64,000 nt of DNA from Puniceicoccales bacterium (lineage in GTDB: Bacteria > Verrucomicrobiota > Verrucomicrobiia > Opitutales > JAIRKQ01). Of this stretch, positions 35,824 through 45,541 are shown piece by piece. The notes beneath the pieces are model-generated. The model searched no databases and had not been told where the DNA came from. It worked only from the letters and a program-made list of their open reading frames with translations. The position numbers and the translations under genes are program-made. Each line of letters starts with the position of its first letter. Within the stretch, counting starts at the first letter, position 1. The stretch is from NCBI GenBank assembly GCA_031268175.1, contig JAIRXR010000007.1, positions 1 to 64,000 on the forward strand, written 5' to 3'.

Positions 35824-37374
35824 CTAAAATTTTAGTAAAATTCCGCTCGAATCCACGTTGGAAAAATCAATATTTACCAATTGCGGTATCGCCTTCGCCA
35901 TTTCCAACCAAACACGGTCGAGCCACAGAAGATCGTTTTCTTCGGCGTTGAAGTAGGCGTTTAGGAGCAAGGAAAAAATGTACCACGGCGGGAAAATGCT
36001 AGCATTTGGCGGATTTATGGCTTTGTGAAATTTTTGCAATCGCCAGTCTTTGTTGATAAATGTTCCGGTGCTTTCGAAGACGGTAGCAGTCGGAATCACG
36101 ACGCTAGCACGCCTCGCCGTTTCATTTTCCTCATTTCCAACGTAAAATATCTCCACATCTCCAGGAATTGCACGGGAGACTCCATTGGAAAAAATATCCT
36201 CATTGATCGATAGAATCAGCTTGCATTGGCCGGCCACGGTGCTTCGGTTCAATTCGCTGAGGTCTTCGACGATGCTATCACCTTTGGCAATGCTGTTTAA
36301 AATCGCTCCATTAAAATTAGGCGTAGCGTCATCGGACATGAGAAAGCCGTCGGCAGTCCTGCTTTTACGAAGGCAAAACGCCCCGGAAACCGCAGCTTCC
36401 AAAAATCGACGCAGCACAAATTGATCCTCCAGGGACATGCTGCCCGAACAAACGACCGATATTCTATGCCCGAAAATTGCCTTCACGATGTGCGTAATGG
36501 CCGCTCGCAGGGACACCTTTCGACCGTTTATCATTGTTTTCAGCAGCCTTTTTCTGTCACTGAAAAATTTATGCTCAACTCTGGCTGAGTCCGGAATCCA
36601 TGGTCCATTCACGTGTTCATTTTCCCGTGGTACTATGCGGAAGATCCTATTTTCGCTGTGCAGGACATAGGTGTTGACGCCCACGCTACTTTCGATGGAA
36701 ATGCTTTCCGTGCGCATCAAAGTCCATTGCTGCGGCTGGTGGATGTGGTTTCTATCCATGAGCGCCCCGGCTGGGCACAAATCCACGAGGTTTAGGCAGT
36801 AGTTTCCAGACAACTCCTTGCCAGGATACGGCGCGACCTCTCCACATCCGCCTTCCGTTGGAAGGAATCCGAGCACTTCATCGTCCAGAGTGTCTCTGCA
36901 AAAGCGGATGCAGCGCTTGCACCCGATGCATTTTTGACCATCGAAGATGATGTTTTTTCCAAAATTTTTGTACCTGACGTTGCACAGCTTGCCGTTTGCG
37001 ATGCGCGTAAAACCACGCAACTTCATGCGCGTTGCCAGCCTGTGTATGAAGCACAAACCGACTTTGTCGCACTTAGAGCAATCGAGCGGGTGCTGCAGCA
37101 GGCACAGGGAAAGAAGTTCCATGCGCTTGCACAGCGCCTCTGGAAATTCCGTATCGATTTCGACGCCATCCCTCGCGGTGGCCGTACACGCAGACACAAC
37201 AGTAAAGCCATCCACCGCTTTCGCCCTGGCGCCAATCAAGCACATTCCGCAGTGCCCCGTTTCCGTTAGCGATTTGTGATAGCACGGAGAAGGGAGTGAA
37301 ATGCCGTGGCGTCTGATCACGTCGACCAGCCGCTCACCATCAGTCGCCGTCACCTCCTTGCTATTGAGAATCAT
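35824..37374 (-). CDS. nuoG: NADH-quinone oxidoreductase subunit G, short form
   Basis: 516 aa. Iron-sulphur subunit of respiratory complex I. The N-terminal [2Fe-2S] domain has C-x11-C-x2-C (CYHKSLTETGHCGMC). The next cluster motif is HPLDCSKCDKVGLC, followed by two further cysteine groups: CIGCKRCIRFC and later LVDLCPAG. The molybdopterin-type domain after that is short and degenerate (E. coli NuoG is about 900 aa), as in other short NuoG proteins. No other nuo gene is in the window. It overlaps the PBP2-like gene by a few bases, and the strong terminator at 35.7 kb ends this transcript. Start: ATG 37374, preferred to the upstream start at 37395. Confidence 0.88.
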   Translation of the reverse strand: MILNSKEVTATDGERLVDVIRRHGISLPSPCYHKSLTETGHCGMCLIGARAKAVDGFTVVSACTATARDGVEIDTEFPEALCKRMELLSLCLLQHPLDCSKCDKVGLCFIHRLATRMKLRGFTRIANGKLCNVRYKNFGKNIIFDGQKCIGCKRCIRFCRDTLDDEVLGFLPTEGGCGEVAPYPGKELSGNYCLNLVDLCPAGALMDRNHIHQPQQWTLMRTESISIESSVGVNTYVLHSENRIFRIVPRENEHVNGPWIPDSARVEHKFFSDRKRLLKTMINGRKVSLRAAITHIVKAIFGHRISVVCSGSMSLEDQFVLRRFLEAAVSGAFCLRKSRTADGFLMSDDATPNFNGAILNSIAKGDSIVEDLSELNRSTVAGQCKLILSINEDIFSNGVSRAIPGDVEIFYVGNEENETARRASVVIPTATVFESTGTFINKDWRLQKFHKAINPPNASIFPPWYIFSLLLNAYFNAEENDLLWLDRVWLEMAKAIPQLVNIDFSNVDSSGILLKF

Positions 37375-39295
37375 CCCTATCAGCGTTGCTCCCATCGACG
37401 GACTGGGTTGAGTCTATGGGCTCTGCGGTTTTTAACAATTCATTTTTTGAGAAATATTCGCGCAGAATTTCCATGGCCACTAGCGCGGCGCTCCGGCCAT
37501 CGCCACCTGGATCACATTCGCCGCTTTCCTGCACAACCACCGTGGCGGCAATTCTGGGATCGTGGGCCGGAGCAAAGCACGTGAACCACCACAGATTCCC
37601 ACTTTTCCCTCCGTCAAAAAATTGCGCCATTCCGCCTTTTCCAGCCACGCCAATGCCGCTCAGCAATTCGCCGCCTTCGTCGATTTCTACTTCGCCTGCT
37701 GCGATAACCATGGAATCGACGAAAAATTTATAGTCATCTTCGCTAAGCCCCAGGTCCGGTCCGTTTTGCAACGATTCTCCGCCGGCACAGAAAAATATCG
37801 TTGGCCTCGTACGCAGCCTATTCGCGGCGATGGAGGCCGTGAGGCAGCAAACTTCCAGCGGCGTCGCCAGGAAATGGCTTCGCGCCGTGGATAAATTCAC
37901 CGCATCGCCACCTCCATGCAATTTTTCCGCTTCTTCTATCGGAACGGACCCACTGCCTTCATAGGGCAACTCGATGCCGCTCTTTTCGGACAATCCCATG
38001 GCCACCGCCGCATCCACTACTGCGCCATTTTTTGCTCTTTTCGCACCTTCGCGGAAAAACGTGCCGCATCCCAGAGCAATGGCGTCGCGAAATGTCACTG
38101 CCATCTCAGGACTGTGGTTTTTGCAGAAAAACTTTCTTCCACCTATTTCCGCCGTTCCGCTGCAAAAAATGGAGTCCGTTCGCAAAATTTCACCGGATTT
38201 CAGGAATGCCACCGCTGAGATCAGCTCGAACACCGGACCCAGCGGAAACTTACCCTGGATGGCAAGGTTTATCAAAGCGGACTTTGCCGCTATCTCATCG
38301 TAGGCGCCGTGGGAAATGCGTGGGACGAATGAGTTTACGTCGTAGGCTGGCTTGCTGGCCATCACCAAAATCTCACCGGTCCTTACGTCCATCGCAACGG
38401 CGCAACTCCTGGCACCTCCGAGCGCCATCTCCGCAACGCTTTGCAAATCTCCATCGATGCTGAGCGTGACGGAAGCGCCGTGCTTCGGGGCTACCGCCTT
38501 CAACAGATCCCTATTCCTCCCCAGCGTATCTACCTGCCACAGTTCATATCCGGGTGTGCCACGGAGCACATCATCCTTCGCCAGCTCAACGCCAGTTCTG
38601 CCAACTTGCCGCTTGCCAACAAATGTTTTCACACTCTCCGCTGATTCCTGCTCACCGAACTGATCGTCGCCAATGGCGACGTATCCAATGACATGGCATG
38701 CCAGTTCGCCGCATGGGTAGTGTCTTACCTCCTCAATTGTCGGTTGCACGGGCGAATCCTTCGGCAATGCGCACACTAATTTTTCGTATTCCGCCTTGGA
38801 AATGTTTTCGGCAACCTTCATCGGTAGTAAAAATTTCCCCGCCAGGTGGCGTTCGATGTCAGTGCCGGAAATTTCGTAGTTTGATCCAAGTGTTTCATTG
38901 GCAACCGACAGATATTTGCGAACCACCTCTTCCTTGGCAGTGCGGCGCAGATTCTTCGCGTCGAAGGCCCCACCCGCCTCGCCTATGGCATTGGCTCGCG
39001 ACATGTACCACTTCCTAAATTCGCCCTGCAGCTCGCCGAGATGCAAATTTATGGAAAAAATCCTCCCGCGCCCGGCGAGCAAAACACCATTTCTATCGTA
39101 GATATTCCCTCGCGTCCCCAGTAAAATTACCCGTCGCAGGCTCTGCTGACTTTCCATCTTTCTGAAATAGCCGAATTGGACAATTTGCCGGAGGAAAAGC
39201 CCACAAAGCAGATACGCAAAGGTCACCGCGGTCAGAATGCGGAAAAATTTTATGCGGCCGCTGCGAAGCCTGTGAAAGTGCATGATCTCTCGCAT
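37361..39295 (-). CDS. penicillin-binding protein 2 (MrdA) homologue with lost transpeptidase motifs
   Basis: About 644 aa. One membrane helix near the N-terminus (ILTAVTFAYLLCGLFLRQIV), a pedestal domain (RVILLGTRGNIYDRNGVLLA, EISGTDIERHL, GRTGVELAKDDVLRGTPG) and a C-terminal transpeptidase-like domain are all recognisable. The active-site motifs are not. SxxK, where PBPs read GSTFK, reads GPVFE (38225-38236), so Ser is Pro and Lys is Glu. SxN reads GCG (in ALGCGTFF). KTG reads KGG (AGKGGMAQ). The protein should be unable to cross-link peptidoglycan but has stayed open over its full length. Frame opens at TTG 39310; ATG 39295 is my choice. Confidence 0.85.
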   Translation of the reverse strand: MREIMHFHRLRSGRIKFFRILTAVTFAYLLCGLFLRQIVQFGYFRKMESQQSLRRVILLGTRGNIYDRNGVLLAGRGRIFSINLHLGELQGEFRKWYMSRANAIGEAGGAFDAKNLRRTAKEEVVRKYLSVANETLGSNYEISGTDIERHLAGKFLLPMKVAENISKAEYEKLVCALPKDSPVQPTIEEVRHYPCGELACHVIGYVAIGDDQFGEQESAESVKTFVGKRQVGRTGVELAKDDVLRGTPGYELWQVDTLGRNRDLLKAVAPKHGASVTLSIDGDLQSVAEMALGGARSCAVAMDVRTGEILVMASKPAYDVNSFVPRISHGAYDEIAAKSALINLAIQGKFPLGPVFELISAVAFLKSGEILRTDSIFCSGTAEIGGRKFFCKNHSPEMAVTFRDAIALGCGTFFREGAKRAKNGAVVDAAVAMGLSEKSGIELPYEGSGSVPIEEAEKLHGGGDAVNLSTARSHFLATPLEVCCLTASIAANRLRTRPTIFFCAGGESLQNGPDLGLSEDDYKFFVDSMVIAAGEVEIDEGGELLSGIGVAGKGGMAQFFDGGKSGNLWWFTCFAPAHDPRIAATVVVQESGECDPGGDGRSAALVAMEILREYFSKNELLKTAEPIDSTQSVDGSNADRDDSQ

Positions 39296-39306
39296 GAATT
39301 CCAATT

Positions 39307-40647
39307 TCAAAGCCTGGAAAAGAACAACTCAAAGAATTTTCTCCCCTTTTCCAACATGGAAATCGCGATGCTCTCATTGGGTGCGTGTATGTTGTCCTGC
39401 GCCGTTGATAGGCCGATCAGCAGCGAATCAATGCCAAGAATTTCCTTCAGTTCGGTAACAAGGCCGATGCTTCCGCCTTCGCGCAGATAAAGTGGCGTCG
39501 CACCAAATACGTCCCGCACTGCGCCATTTACAATTCCCATGGCATGGCGCAGCGTTTCGCTGGCACAGTTTGCCACGTCGAAAAAATACGGATTTACAGC
39601 CTGCTCAAATTTCATGAATAGGGACATTTCCTTCGGACAAAGTTTTTCCAGCGTTTCTGAGAGCAGCCTTTGAATTTTTTCCGCGCTCTGGTCGGGAACC
39701 AACCTGCAGGTGATTTTTGCCGATGCGCAGCGGGGAATTATCGTTTTTATGCCCTCGCCCTGAAATCCGCCCTCTATGCCGTTGAATTCCAACGTTGGTA
39801 AAAAACGCATTGTTTCCGCGGCGGAAAACCTAGCATCGGGTAATTTAAACCACTTTACGCCTAGGAGTTCTCGCATTTTGCCGTCGTCCATAGGCAATCT
39901 TCGCACCTGCTCCCGTTCCCAGTCGCTGGGACACGTAACGCCATCGTAGAAGCCAGGGATGTTGACAAATCCATCCTCCGCGTGCAATGCCGAGCACATG
40001 TCGACCAGTGCCTGTATTGGATTCAAGATGCATCCGCCATAGGCGGAGTGCAAATCCCTACTTTGCCCAGTTAGCTCCACTTCGCACCCGACTATGCCAC
40101 GCAGTGCCGTGGTAATAACGATGTTACTCTCATCCAAGGACCACGTATCCGCCACGAGTGCGAAATCGGCGGCCAGCTCATCCTTCATCTGAATGAGAAA
40201 CTGCGGCATACTGCAGCTTCCGATTTCCTCCTCCCCCTCCAGAACGAACTTCAGATTCACCGGTAATTTTTTCCCGGCTGTTACCATGCCATGGACGGCG
40301 GCCAGAATCGACGCATGGCATCCCTTGTTATCAGATACGCCCCTTCCGTAGAGACGACCGTTTCTTTCGGTCAAAACAAACGGGGCACTGTCCCACAAAT
40401 CGACATCATCAGCTGGCTGCACATCATAGTGGCCGTAGACGAGTATGGTCGGGCGACCGGCAACTTGCTCAGTTTTCGCAAAAATGACCGCGTGCTTGCC
40501 AATCTTTATTTCCTTCGCGTCGATGGACAGTTCCTTAAAGAACGCCATCAGGTGCCCGCGCGCACCGGCCATTCCGCTTTCGAGAGCACCGTCGGATGAT
40601 ACGCTTCTGTGCGAAACGTACTCCGTCAAAAAGCCTTTGAGGTCCAT
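39307..40647 (-). CDS. M20-family dipeptidase
   Basis: 446 aa. Di-zinc metallopeptidase of the M20 group (carnosinase/PepV/CNDP type). The first metal motif is VYGHYDVQPAD. The second Asp/Glu region is the GVSDNKG segment and LEGEEEIGS with the catalytic Glu pair. The dimerisation lid and the late metal His near the C-terminus (DNIHAPNE) are visible. It probably frees amino acids from dipeptides in the cytoplasm. The stop lies 12 bp before the PBP2-like ATG at 39295 on the same strand. ATG 40647 is preferred to the TTG three codons upstream. Confidence 0.9.
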   Translation of the reverse strand: MDLKGFLTEYVSHRSVSSDGALESGMAGARGHLMAFFKELSIDAKEIKIGKHAVIFAKTEQVAGRPTILVYGHYDVQPADDVDLWDSAPFVLTERNGRLYGRGVSDNKGCHASILAAVHGMVTAGKKLPVNLKFVLEGEEEIGSCSMPQFLIQMKDELAADFALVADTWSLDESNIVITTALRGIVGCEVELTGQSRDLHSAYGGCILNPIQALVDMCSALHAEDGFVNIPGFYDGVTCPSDWEREQVRRLPMDDGKMRELLGVKWFKLPDARFSAAETMRFLPTLEFNGIEGGFQGEGIKTIIPRCASAKITCRLVPDQSAEKIQRLLSETLEKLCPKEMSLFMKFEQAVNPYFFDVANCASETLRHAMGIVNGAVRDVFGATPLYLREGGSIGLVTELKEILGIDSLLIGLSTAQDNIHAPNESIAISMLEKGRKFFELFFSRL

Positions 40648-40674
40648 TTTTCGCAATTCTGTGGTGCCGAGCGC

Positions 40675-41235
40675 TCAAACCTTCATCAGGTCAGAGCTCT
40701 TCGCGTGCAGGCTGTCGTCTATTTCTTTTATGGCGGCGTCGGTTATCGTCTGCACTTCCTTTTCGATGCGCTTCAAATCGTCCTCGCCAATGGCGCCGTC
40801 CTTCTTCGCCTTTTTAAAAGCCTCCATGGCTTCCCTGCGAATGGCACGCACCTTTACTCTTCCATCTTCGGCCATTCCATTGGCTACTTTGCCGAGCTCC
40901 TGCCTGCGCTCGCCGCTCATTTCTGGTATAACGCAGCGGATAATCATACCATTTACTATGGGGGTAACACCCAAATTTGCCGCTAGGATGGCCCTTTCCA
41001 CGCCTTTGACGCTTTCCCTATCCCACGGCTGAATCTGTATGGTTTTTACGTCCGGCGTCGTTATTGCAGCAATTTCTCGCAGCTTCGAAATTGAACCGTA
41101 CACCTCAACAGGCAAATTTTCAACCATTCCAGGAGATGCCTTTCCAGTGTGCAGCGTGTTAAATTCTGCTAGCGTGTGTTTCACTGCAACTTCCATCGCC
41201 GCCTTTGTCTTTTTTATCTCTGCATTCGTATCCAT
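40675..41235 (-). CDS. frr: ribosome recycling factor
   Basis: 186 aa, the normal size. Splits post-termination ribosomes with EF-G. The three-helix bundle signatures are present: LAEFNTLHTGKASPGMVENL, then IQPWDRESVKGVERAILAAN, VNGMIIRCVIPEMSGERRQEL, and the end helix with DDLKRIEKEVQTITD. ATG at 41235. It follows pyrH on the same strand with a 19-bp gap, the usual gene pair in bacteria. Confidence 0.97.
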   Translation of the reverse strand: MDTNAEIKKTKAAMEVAVKHTLAEFNTLHTGKASPGMVENLPVEVYGSISKLREIAAITTPDVKTIQIQPWDRESVKGVERAILAANLGVTPIVNGMIIRCVIPEMSGERRQELGKVANGMAEDGRVKVRAIRREAMEAFKKAKKDGAIGEDDLKRIEKEVQTITDAAIKEIDDSLHAKSSDLMKV

Positions 41236-41253
41236 ACAAAAAATTAAAATTTC

Positions 41254-41979
41254 TCAATAGTTCGCAATGGTAGTCCCCAAGCTCTCCCCGCGGAGCACGC
41301 GACCGATGTTTTTCAAGTCTCGTTCCGCGTCGACTATAATTACGGGAATGTCATTGTCCATGCACAGCGAAAACGCCGTTGAGTCCATGACGCTGAGGCG
41401 TCGCGCAAGAATTTCTTGGAATGAAATTCTATCGAATTTTTTGGCGTCGCCATACTTTTTTGGGTCTTTGTCGTACACACCATCCACTTTTGTGGCCTTT
41501 ACGACAACATCGGCGCACAGCTCACTCGCCCTCAGCGCGGCGGCACTGTCCGTTGAAAAAAAAGCCCGTCCCGTACCTCCTGCGAGCAGCAGCACTGTCC
41601 CTTCGCCGATGGCCTTCTGCGCGCGCCGAGGGTAGTATGGCTCGCAAAAATCCGGCATTGGAAGAGACGAAAGAACCACCGCCCCCACTCCAAGTTTTTC
41701 CAAACAGTCACCGATGGCCATCGAGTTTATCGTCGTTGCCAGCATTCCAATGTAGTCGCCGGCAACGCGGTCGCATCCGAGGCTCCTATGGGCGGCGGCA
41801 CCGCGAAAAATGTTTCCCCCGCCGATTACGATGCCCAGCTCAAACCCGGCATCGTTGAGGGACTTTATCTCTTCGCACAGTGCCCCAATAACTCTAAAGG
41901 AGATGGCATCACCGACGTCTCCATCTTTCAAAATCTCCCCGCTAAACTTTAAAATGCACCTTTTGTATTTTACGCTCAA
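41254..41979 (-). CDS. pyrH: UMP kinase
   Basis: 241 aa. Makes UDP from UMP and ATP; feeds the CTP made by PyrG. Motifs are CILKFSGEIL at the start, VIGGGNIFRG, DYIGMLATTINSMAIGD, LLAGGTGRAFFSTDSAAALRA and VKATKVDGVYDKDP. The start is TTG at 41979 with a ggtgag motif about eight bases upstream. Divergent from accB. Confidence 0.97.
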   Translation of the reverse strand: MSVKYKRCILKFSGEILKDGDVGDAISFRVIGALCEEIKSLNDAGFELGIVIGGGNIFRGAAAHRSLGCDRVAGDYIGMLATTINSMAIGDCLEKLGVGAVVLSSLPMPDFCEPYYPRRAQKAIGEGTVLLLAGGTGRAFFSTDSAAALRASELCADVVVKATKVDGVYDKDPKKYGDAKKFDRISFQEILARRLSVMDSTAFSLCMDNDIPVIIVDAERDLKNIGRVLRGESLGTTIANY

Positions 41980-42143
41980 AGCAATCTCACCGGACTTCTA
42001 AGGAGATCGCGGAAACAGTCAATAAAACTTACGGCAATCGCGCACAGTTCGAATTATTTTACGTCGGAACGTAGCAAAAATTTTTCCGTTGCCTCCTGGT
42101 GGCTTATTCTTTCCATTCGGCTAGGGAAGTGACAGGAGAAATT

Positions 42144-42614
42144 TTGGACATACACGAAATACAGCAGCTGGCGAATTTGGTGAAGGACACTGATCTGCAT
42201 GAGTTGGAAATCGAGCGTGGGGATATGCGCCTTAAAATAGTTAACCAGGGAACGGACGGCCACGCGACGCGCGGCGCAAGCACCACTTCTCAGCATCACG
42301 AGTGTGTTTCGGGACACGCGATCATCCGCGAAGACAGGATGTCACAGGCGATGGACCTCGAAAGTGATGCGGATTACCATCTGATAAAATCGCCCATAGT
42401 CGGAACATTTTACAGCGCACCTTCTCCGGAATCTCCGAACTTTGTGTCGAAAAATACCCACGTCGAGGCCACTTCAACCGTTTGCATCATAGAAGCGATG
42501 AAGGTGATGAACGAAATACAGGCCGAAGTGCACGGAATAATCGAAGACATATTTGCATCTAGTGGGCAGCCCGTTGAGTTTGGACAGCCACTGTTCAAGG
42601 TCAAAAAACTATGA
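42144..42614 (+). CDS. accB: biotin carboxyl carrier protein of acetyl-CoA carboxylase
   Basis: 156 aa. Carries biotin between AccC and the carboxyltransferase in fatty-acid synthesis. The start is LDIHEIQQLANLVKDTDLHE as in AccB, followed by a polar linker and the biotinyl domain with the biotin lysine in CIIEAMKVMNEI. The frame opens at 42099, but the TTG at 42144 has AGGAG five bases upstream at 42134-42138 and gives the standard N-terminus, so I use it. It is followed by accC after 3 bp. Confidence 0.95.
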   Translation: MDIHEIQQLANLVKDTDLHELEIERGDMRLKIVNQGTDGHATRGASTTSQHHECVSGHAIIREDRMSQAMDLESDADYHLIKSPIVGTFYSAPSPESPNFVSKNTHVEATSTVCIIEAMKVMNEIQAEVHGIIEDIFASSGQPVEFGQPLFKVKKL

Positions 42615-42617
42615 CAT

Positions 42618-43994
42618 ATGTTTGAAAAGGTTTTGATAGCTAATCGCGGGGAGATCGCGCTACGCATAATTCGAACATGCCGCGAGCTTGGCATAAAAAC
42701 GGTCGCAGTTTATTCCGAAGTCGACGATCAATCGCTGCACGTCCAACTCGCCGATGAAGCCATCTGCATCGGCAGTGCGGCGAGCGCCGACAGCTACCTG
42801 CGGGCCGATAGAATATTCGGTGCAGCTGAAATAACAAACGTCGACGCCATACACCCAGGCTATGGATTTCTCGCAGAAAATTCCACGTTTGCCGAGCAGT
42901 GCTGTGACTGCAACATAGCGTTCATCGGCCCATTGCCGGAAACAATTGCAAAGATGGGCGACAAATCCTCGGCAAAGAATATCGCCAAGAGTGTCCATGT
43001 ACCCTGCGTTCCCGGAAGTGACGGCGTGATCGAGAGTGAACTGGAGGCGAAAAAGCTCGCCGATTCCATAGGCTACCCGGTGATTATAAAAGCCGCTGCC
43101 GGTGGCGGTGGCAAGGGCATGCGCCTGGTAAATAATTCCGTGTCATTCTACAAAGAATACAAGATGGCACGCTCGGAGGCGGAGAAATCCTTCGGCAACG
43201 GCGCCGTGTACCTGGAAAAATACATAGAGGAACCGCACCACATAGAGTTTCAGATTTTGGCTGACAAGAACGGGAAGATAATCCACCTGCTCGACCGCGA
43301 TTGCTCCATCCAGCGGCGCTACCAGAAGCTCATCGAAGAAGCGCCGTCCCCATTTCTGTCGGAAAAATTGCGCGGCGAGATGGGCCGCGCAGCCGTGAAA
43401 ATCGCTGAAAAGTGTGGCTACCAAAACGCCGGAACCGTCGAATTTTTGGTTGACAGAAATGGAAGCTACTACTTCATAGAGATGAATGCCCGCATCCAGG
43501 TTGAGCACGGCATTTCAGAAGAGGTGACGGACATAGACATCGTCAAGTGGCAGCTGCTGATCGCCGCCGGGGAAAAATTGACGATCGACCAGAAAAATGT
43601 AAAAATTCGCAAGCACGCCATTGAATGCAGGATCAACGCCGAGGATCCGGCAAAAAATTTCGCCCCCTGCCCCGGCGATATAGCGCTGTACTATTCTCCT
43701 GGCGGCTACGGTGTTCGCGTGGACTCACACGTCTACGCCGGCTACAGGATACCGCAGTACTACGACAGTATGGTGGCGAAGCTGATAACGTCCGGGGAAA
43801 CCAGGGAACTTGCAATCAATAGAATGTATCGCGCACTGAGCGAATATTTGATAGGCGGCATAAAAACGACCATTCCGTTTTCGCGCGCAGTAATGATGGA
43901 CAAGGGGTTCATCGCCGGAAATTATACGACAAAATTTGTTGAGGATTTTCTTGAAAGAACACCGCTTGATGCATTGAATTTTGAGGGTTATTAG
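42618..43994 (+). CDS. accC: biotin carboxylase subunit of acetyl-CoA carboxylase
   Basis: 458 aa. ATP-dependent carboxylation of the biotin on AccB. The ATP-grasp motifs are present: N-terminal [30 protein letters not shown], the Gly-rich loop [30 protein letters not shown], and [20 protein letters not shown]. It is probably co-transcribed with accB (3-bp gap) and the two Asp23 genes. The carboxyltransferase subunits accA and accD are not in the window. Confidence 0.97.
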   Translation: MFEKVLIANRGEIALRIIRTCRELGIKTVAVYSEVDDQSLHVQLADEAICIGSAASADSYLRADRIFGAAEITNVDAIHPGYGFLAENSTFAEQCCDCNIAFIGPLPETIAKMGDKSSAKNIAKSVHVPCVPGSDGVIESELEAKKLADSIGYPVIIKAAAGGGGKGMRLVNNSVSFYKEYKMARSEAEKSFGNGAVYLEKYIEEPHHIEFQILADKNGKIIHLLDRDCSIQRRYQKLIEEAPSPFLSEKLRGEMGRAAVKIAEKCGYQNAGTVEFLVDRNGSYYFIEMNARIQVEHGISEEVTDIDIVKWQLLIAAGEKLTIDQKNVKIRKHAIECRINAEDPAKNFAPCPGDIALYYSPGGYGVRVDSHVYAGYRIPQYYDSMVAKLITSGETRELAINRMYRALSEYLIGGIKTTIPFSRAVMMDKGFIAGNYTTKFVEDFLERTPLDALNFEGY

Positions 43995-43999
43995 AAACT

Positions 44000-44455
44000 A
44001 TGGCTAAGGAAAAAATTGAAAAGAAGGGCAAGGATTCTTCCTTCTCCATCCCAGTCGTTGCCGATGATTCCACGTGCAGCATGGGTGAGATAAAAATAAA
44101 CCACTCCGTGATAGCAAACATTGCGACGCTGAGTGCCAAACAAACCAACGGTGTCCTTGGCATTGGCAAGCGCGGATTCGCCAATGGCATCGCATCTTTC
44201 TTTTCGAACAAAAAATCGACGAGTAACGGTGTCAACGTTTCCGAAGACGAGTTTGGCAATTACATAATCGACATTTGCGTGACACTGAAATTCGGATGCG
44301 AACTCGCGAAGGTCGCCGCCGAGATTCAACAAAATGTCGCGGAGCACATCACAAAAATGACGAATACGGGTGTTGGCAAGATAAACGTGGTAATCGACGG
44401 CGTCGTAACATCGGAAGAGGCGGCGAAGTGTGAAGTGGCGGAATGCGAGCTATGA
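44000..44455 (+). CDS. Asp23/Gls24-family protein
   Basis: 151 aa. The family (named after alkaline shock protein 23) is linked to envelope stress and often occurs in pairs. Typical pattern: GEIKINHSVIANIATLSAKQ, then NGVLGIGKRG, and the late segment VAAEIQQNVAEHITKMTNTG with VGKINVVIDGV. No signal peptide, so cytoplasmic, likely held at the membrane by its partner. It starts 5 bp after accC, and its stop overlaps the next gene's ATG (ATGA). Confidence 0.85.
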   Translation: MAKEKIEKKGKDSSFSIPVVADDSTCSMGEIKINHSVIANIATLSAKQTNGVLGIGKRGFANGIASFFSNKKSTSNGVNVSEDEFGNYIIDICVTLKFGCELAKVAAEIQQNVAEHITKMTNTGVGKINVVIDGVVTSEEAAKCEVAECEL

Positions 44456-45009
44456 AAGAATTTCTGCTTAATCTGTGGGTTGAACACTCGGATTTCCTGG
44501 CTAAGGTGTTGTACGCAATCTGCGGCGTTGTGGGTTTTTACGCACTGTATTTGCTGTGCAGGAAAAGGCGCATAATTCTTTCCAGCTGTGCTGATGGCTG
44601 CGTGTCACTAGCAAATAGCGCTCTCAGAAAAATCGTCGAATCCGTAGCTAGAGACGTTGGCATTCGAAAAAAAATCGGCGTGAAAGCGCGATATTCGCGC
44701 GGTGGCATATCCATCGACATCACCATTCGCACCGGAGCGTGGCAAAATCTGGCAAAAATTTCCGCATTGCTGCGCGAAAGGTTGCTGGATGTCCTCGTAA
44801 ATGGCGTCGGATTGGTGTCCATAAAGAAAATCAACGTAGTCATTGTCGGCTTCCTTTTTGGCAAATGCAATTGCTTCCACTCGGCCGATGATGCGCCGCT
44901 GGACCGCGGTTGTAAAAAAACCGATGCCCGCGACGCAGCTTGCGGTTACGAAGCCGAGGACAACTTTACATGTGATTCGGCGGAAGCTGGCGGCGGTGAA
45001 ACCCACTAA
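44452..45009 (+). CDS. membrane-anchored partner of the Asp23 protein (AmaP-like)
   Basis: 185 aa. One membrane segment at about residues 18-38 (KVLYAICGVVGFYALYLLCR) is followed by a domain with the same layout as Asp23 (IVESVARDVGIRKKIGVKAR, GISIDITIRTG, LVSIKKINVVIVG). This resembles AmaP, which anchors Asp23 to the membrane in Gram-positives. The last 40 residues are acidic and Cys-containing. ATG at 44452 overlaps the preceding stop. Confidence 0.72.
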   Translation: MKEFLLNLWVEHSDFLAKVLYAICGVVGFYALYLLCRKRRIILSSCADGCVSLANSALRKIVESVARDVGIRKKIGVKARYSRGGISIDITIRTGAWQNLAKISALLRERLLDVLVNGVGLVSIKKINVVIVGFLFGKCNCFHSADDAPLDRGCKKTDARDAACGYEAEDNFTCDSAEAGGGETH

Positions 45010-45092
45010 CTAATGTGGCAATTGCAAGGATGCACACGCTGAGTTTGGCCACAGCAACGGCAGCTCAAAACTTACATCATAGAAAAATCAAC

Positions 45093-45116
45093 CGAGCGAG
45101 ACACCTGCCTCGCTCG
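45093..45116. terminator. hairpin between convergent genes, possible two-way terminator
   Basis: A perfect 8-bp stem cgagcgag/ctcgctcg with an 8-base loop lies between the Asp23 gene pair (plus) and pntAb (minus). On the minus strand it is followed by ttgattttt; on the plus side only a weak cttaattt follows. Confidence 0.5.
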
Positions 45117-45223
45117 CTTAATTTGCATCAAACTAGATCTAACATAGAAGCATGCTGCTTGCTCTGCTTCCATGCTCTGTAAGACCATGGCCCAGCAAAT
45201 TTGTTCAAAAAATTGAAAAATTT

Positions 45224-45508
45224 TCACTTTTTTCCATGGAAAAACATCCCAAGCATTCTGTCGGTAACGCAGTACCCGCTCACGACGTTGATCGTTGCGA
45301 ATATGGTAGCCAGAAACCCGAAAACGGTGACTGTCATCGATTCCTCTGCATTTCCAAGGGCTAAAACTGCGCCGATCAACGCAATGCCGGAGATGGCGTT
45401 GGAGCCGGACATCAGCGGCGTATGCAGCTGCGACGGAACCTTTGAAACCAATTCGAATCCCAAAAACCCTGCAAGGACGAAAATAAACGCAACGGCTAGC
45501 GGATTCAT
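45224..45508 (-). CDS. pntAb: NAD(P) transhydrogenase alpha subunit, C-terminal (membrane) part
   Basis: 94 aa, three membrane helices. The sequence VFVLAGFLGFELVSKVPSQL and HTPLMSGSNAISGIALIGAV is the conserved end of PntA, which forms part of the proton channel of the transhydrogenase that makes NADPH from NADH. In many bacteria PntA is split in two and encoded beside PntB; here this piece stands alone between ruvX and the Asp23 region. The complex needs the NAD-binding alpha part and PntB, which must lie elsewhere or be lost. Start ATG 45508. Confidence 0.9.
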   Translation of the reverse strand: MNPLAVAFIFVLAGFLGFELVSKVPSQLHTPLMSGSNAISGIALIGAVLALGNAEESMTVTVFGFLATIFATINVVSGYCVTDRMLGMFFHGKK

Positions 45509-45541
45509 CGACCGCGGATAGCACAAAAAAATTCGCCACTG

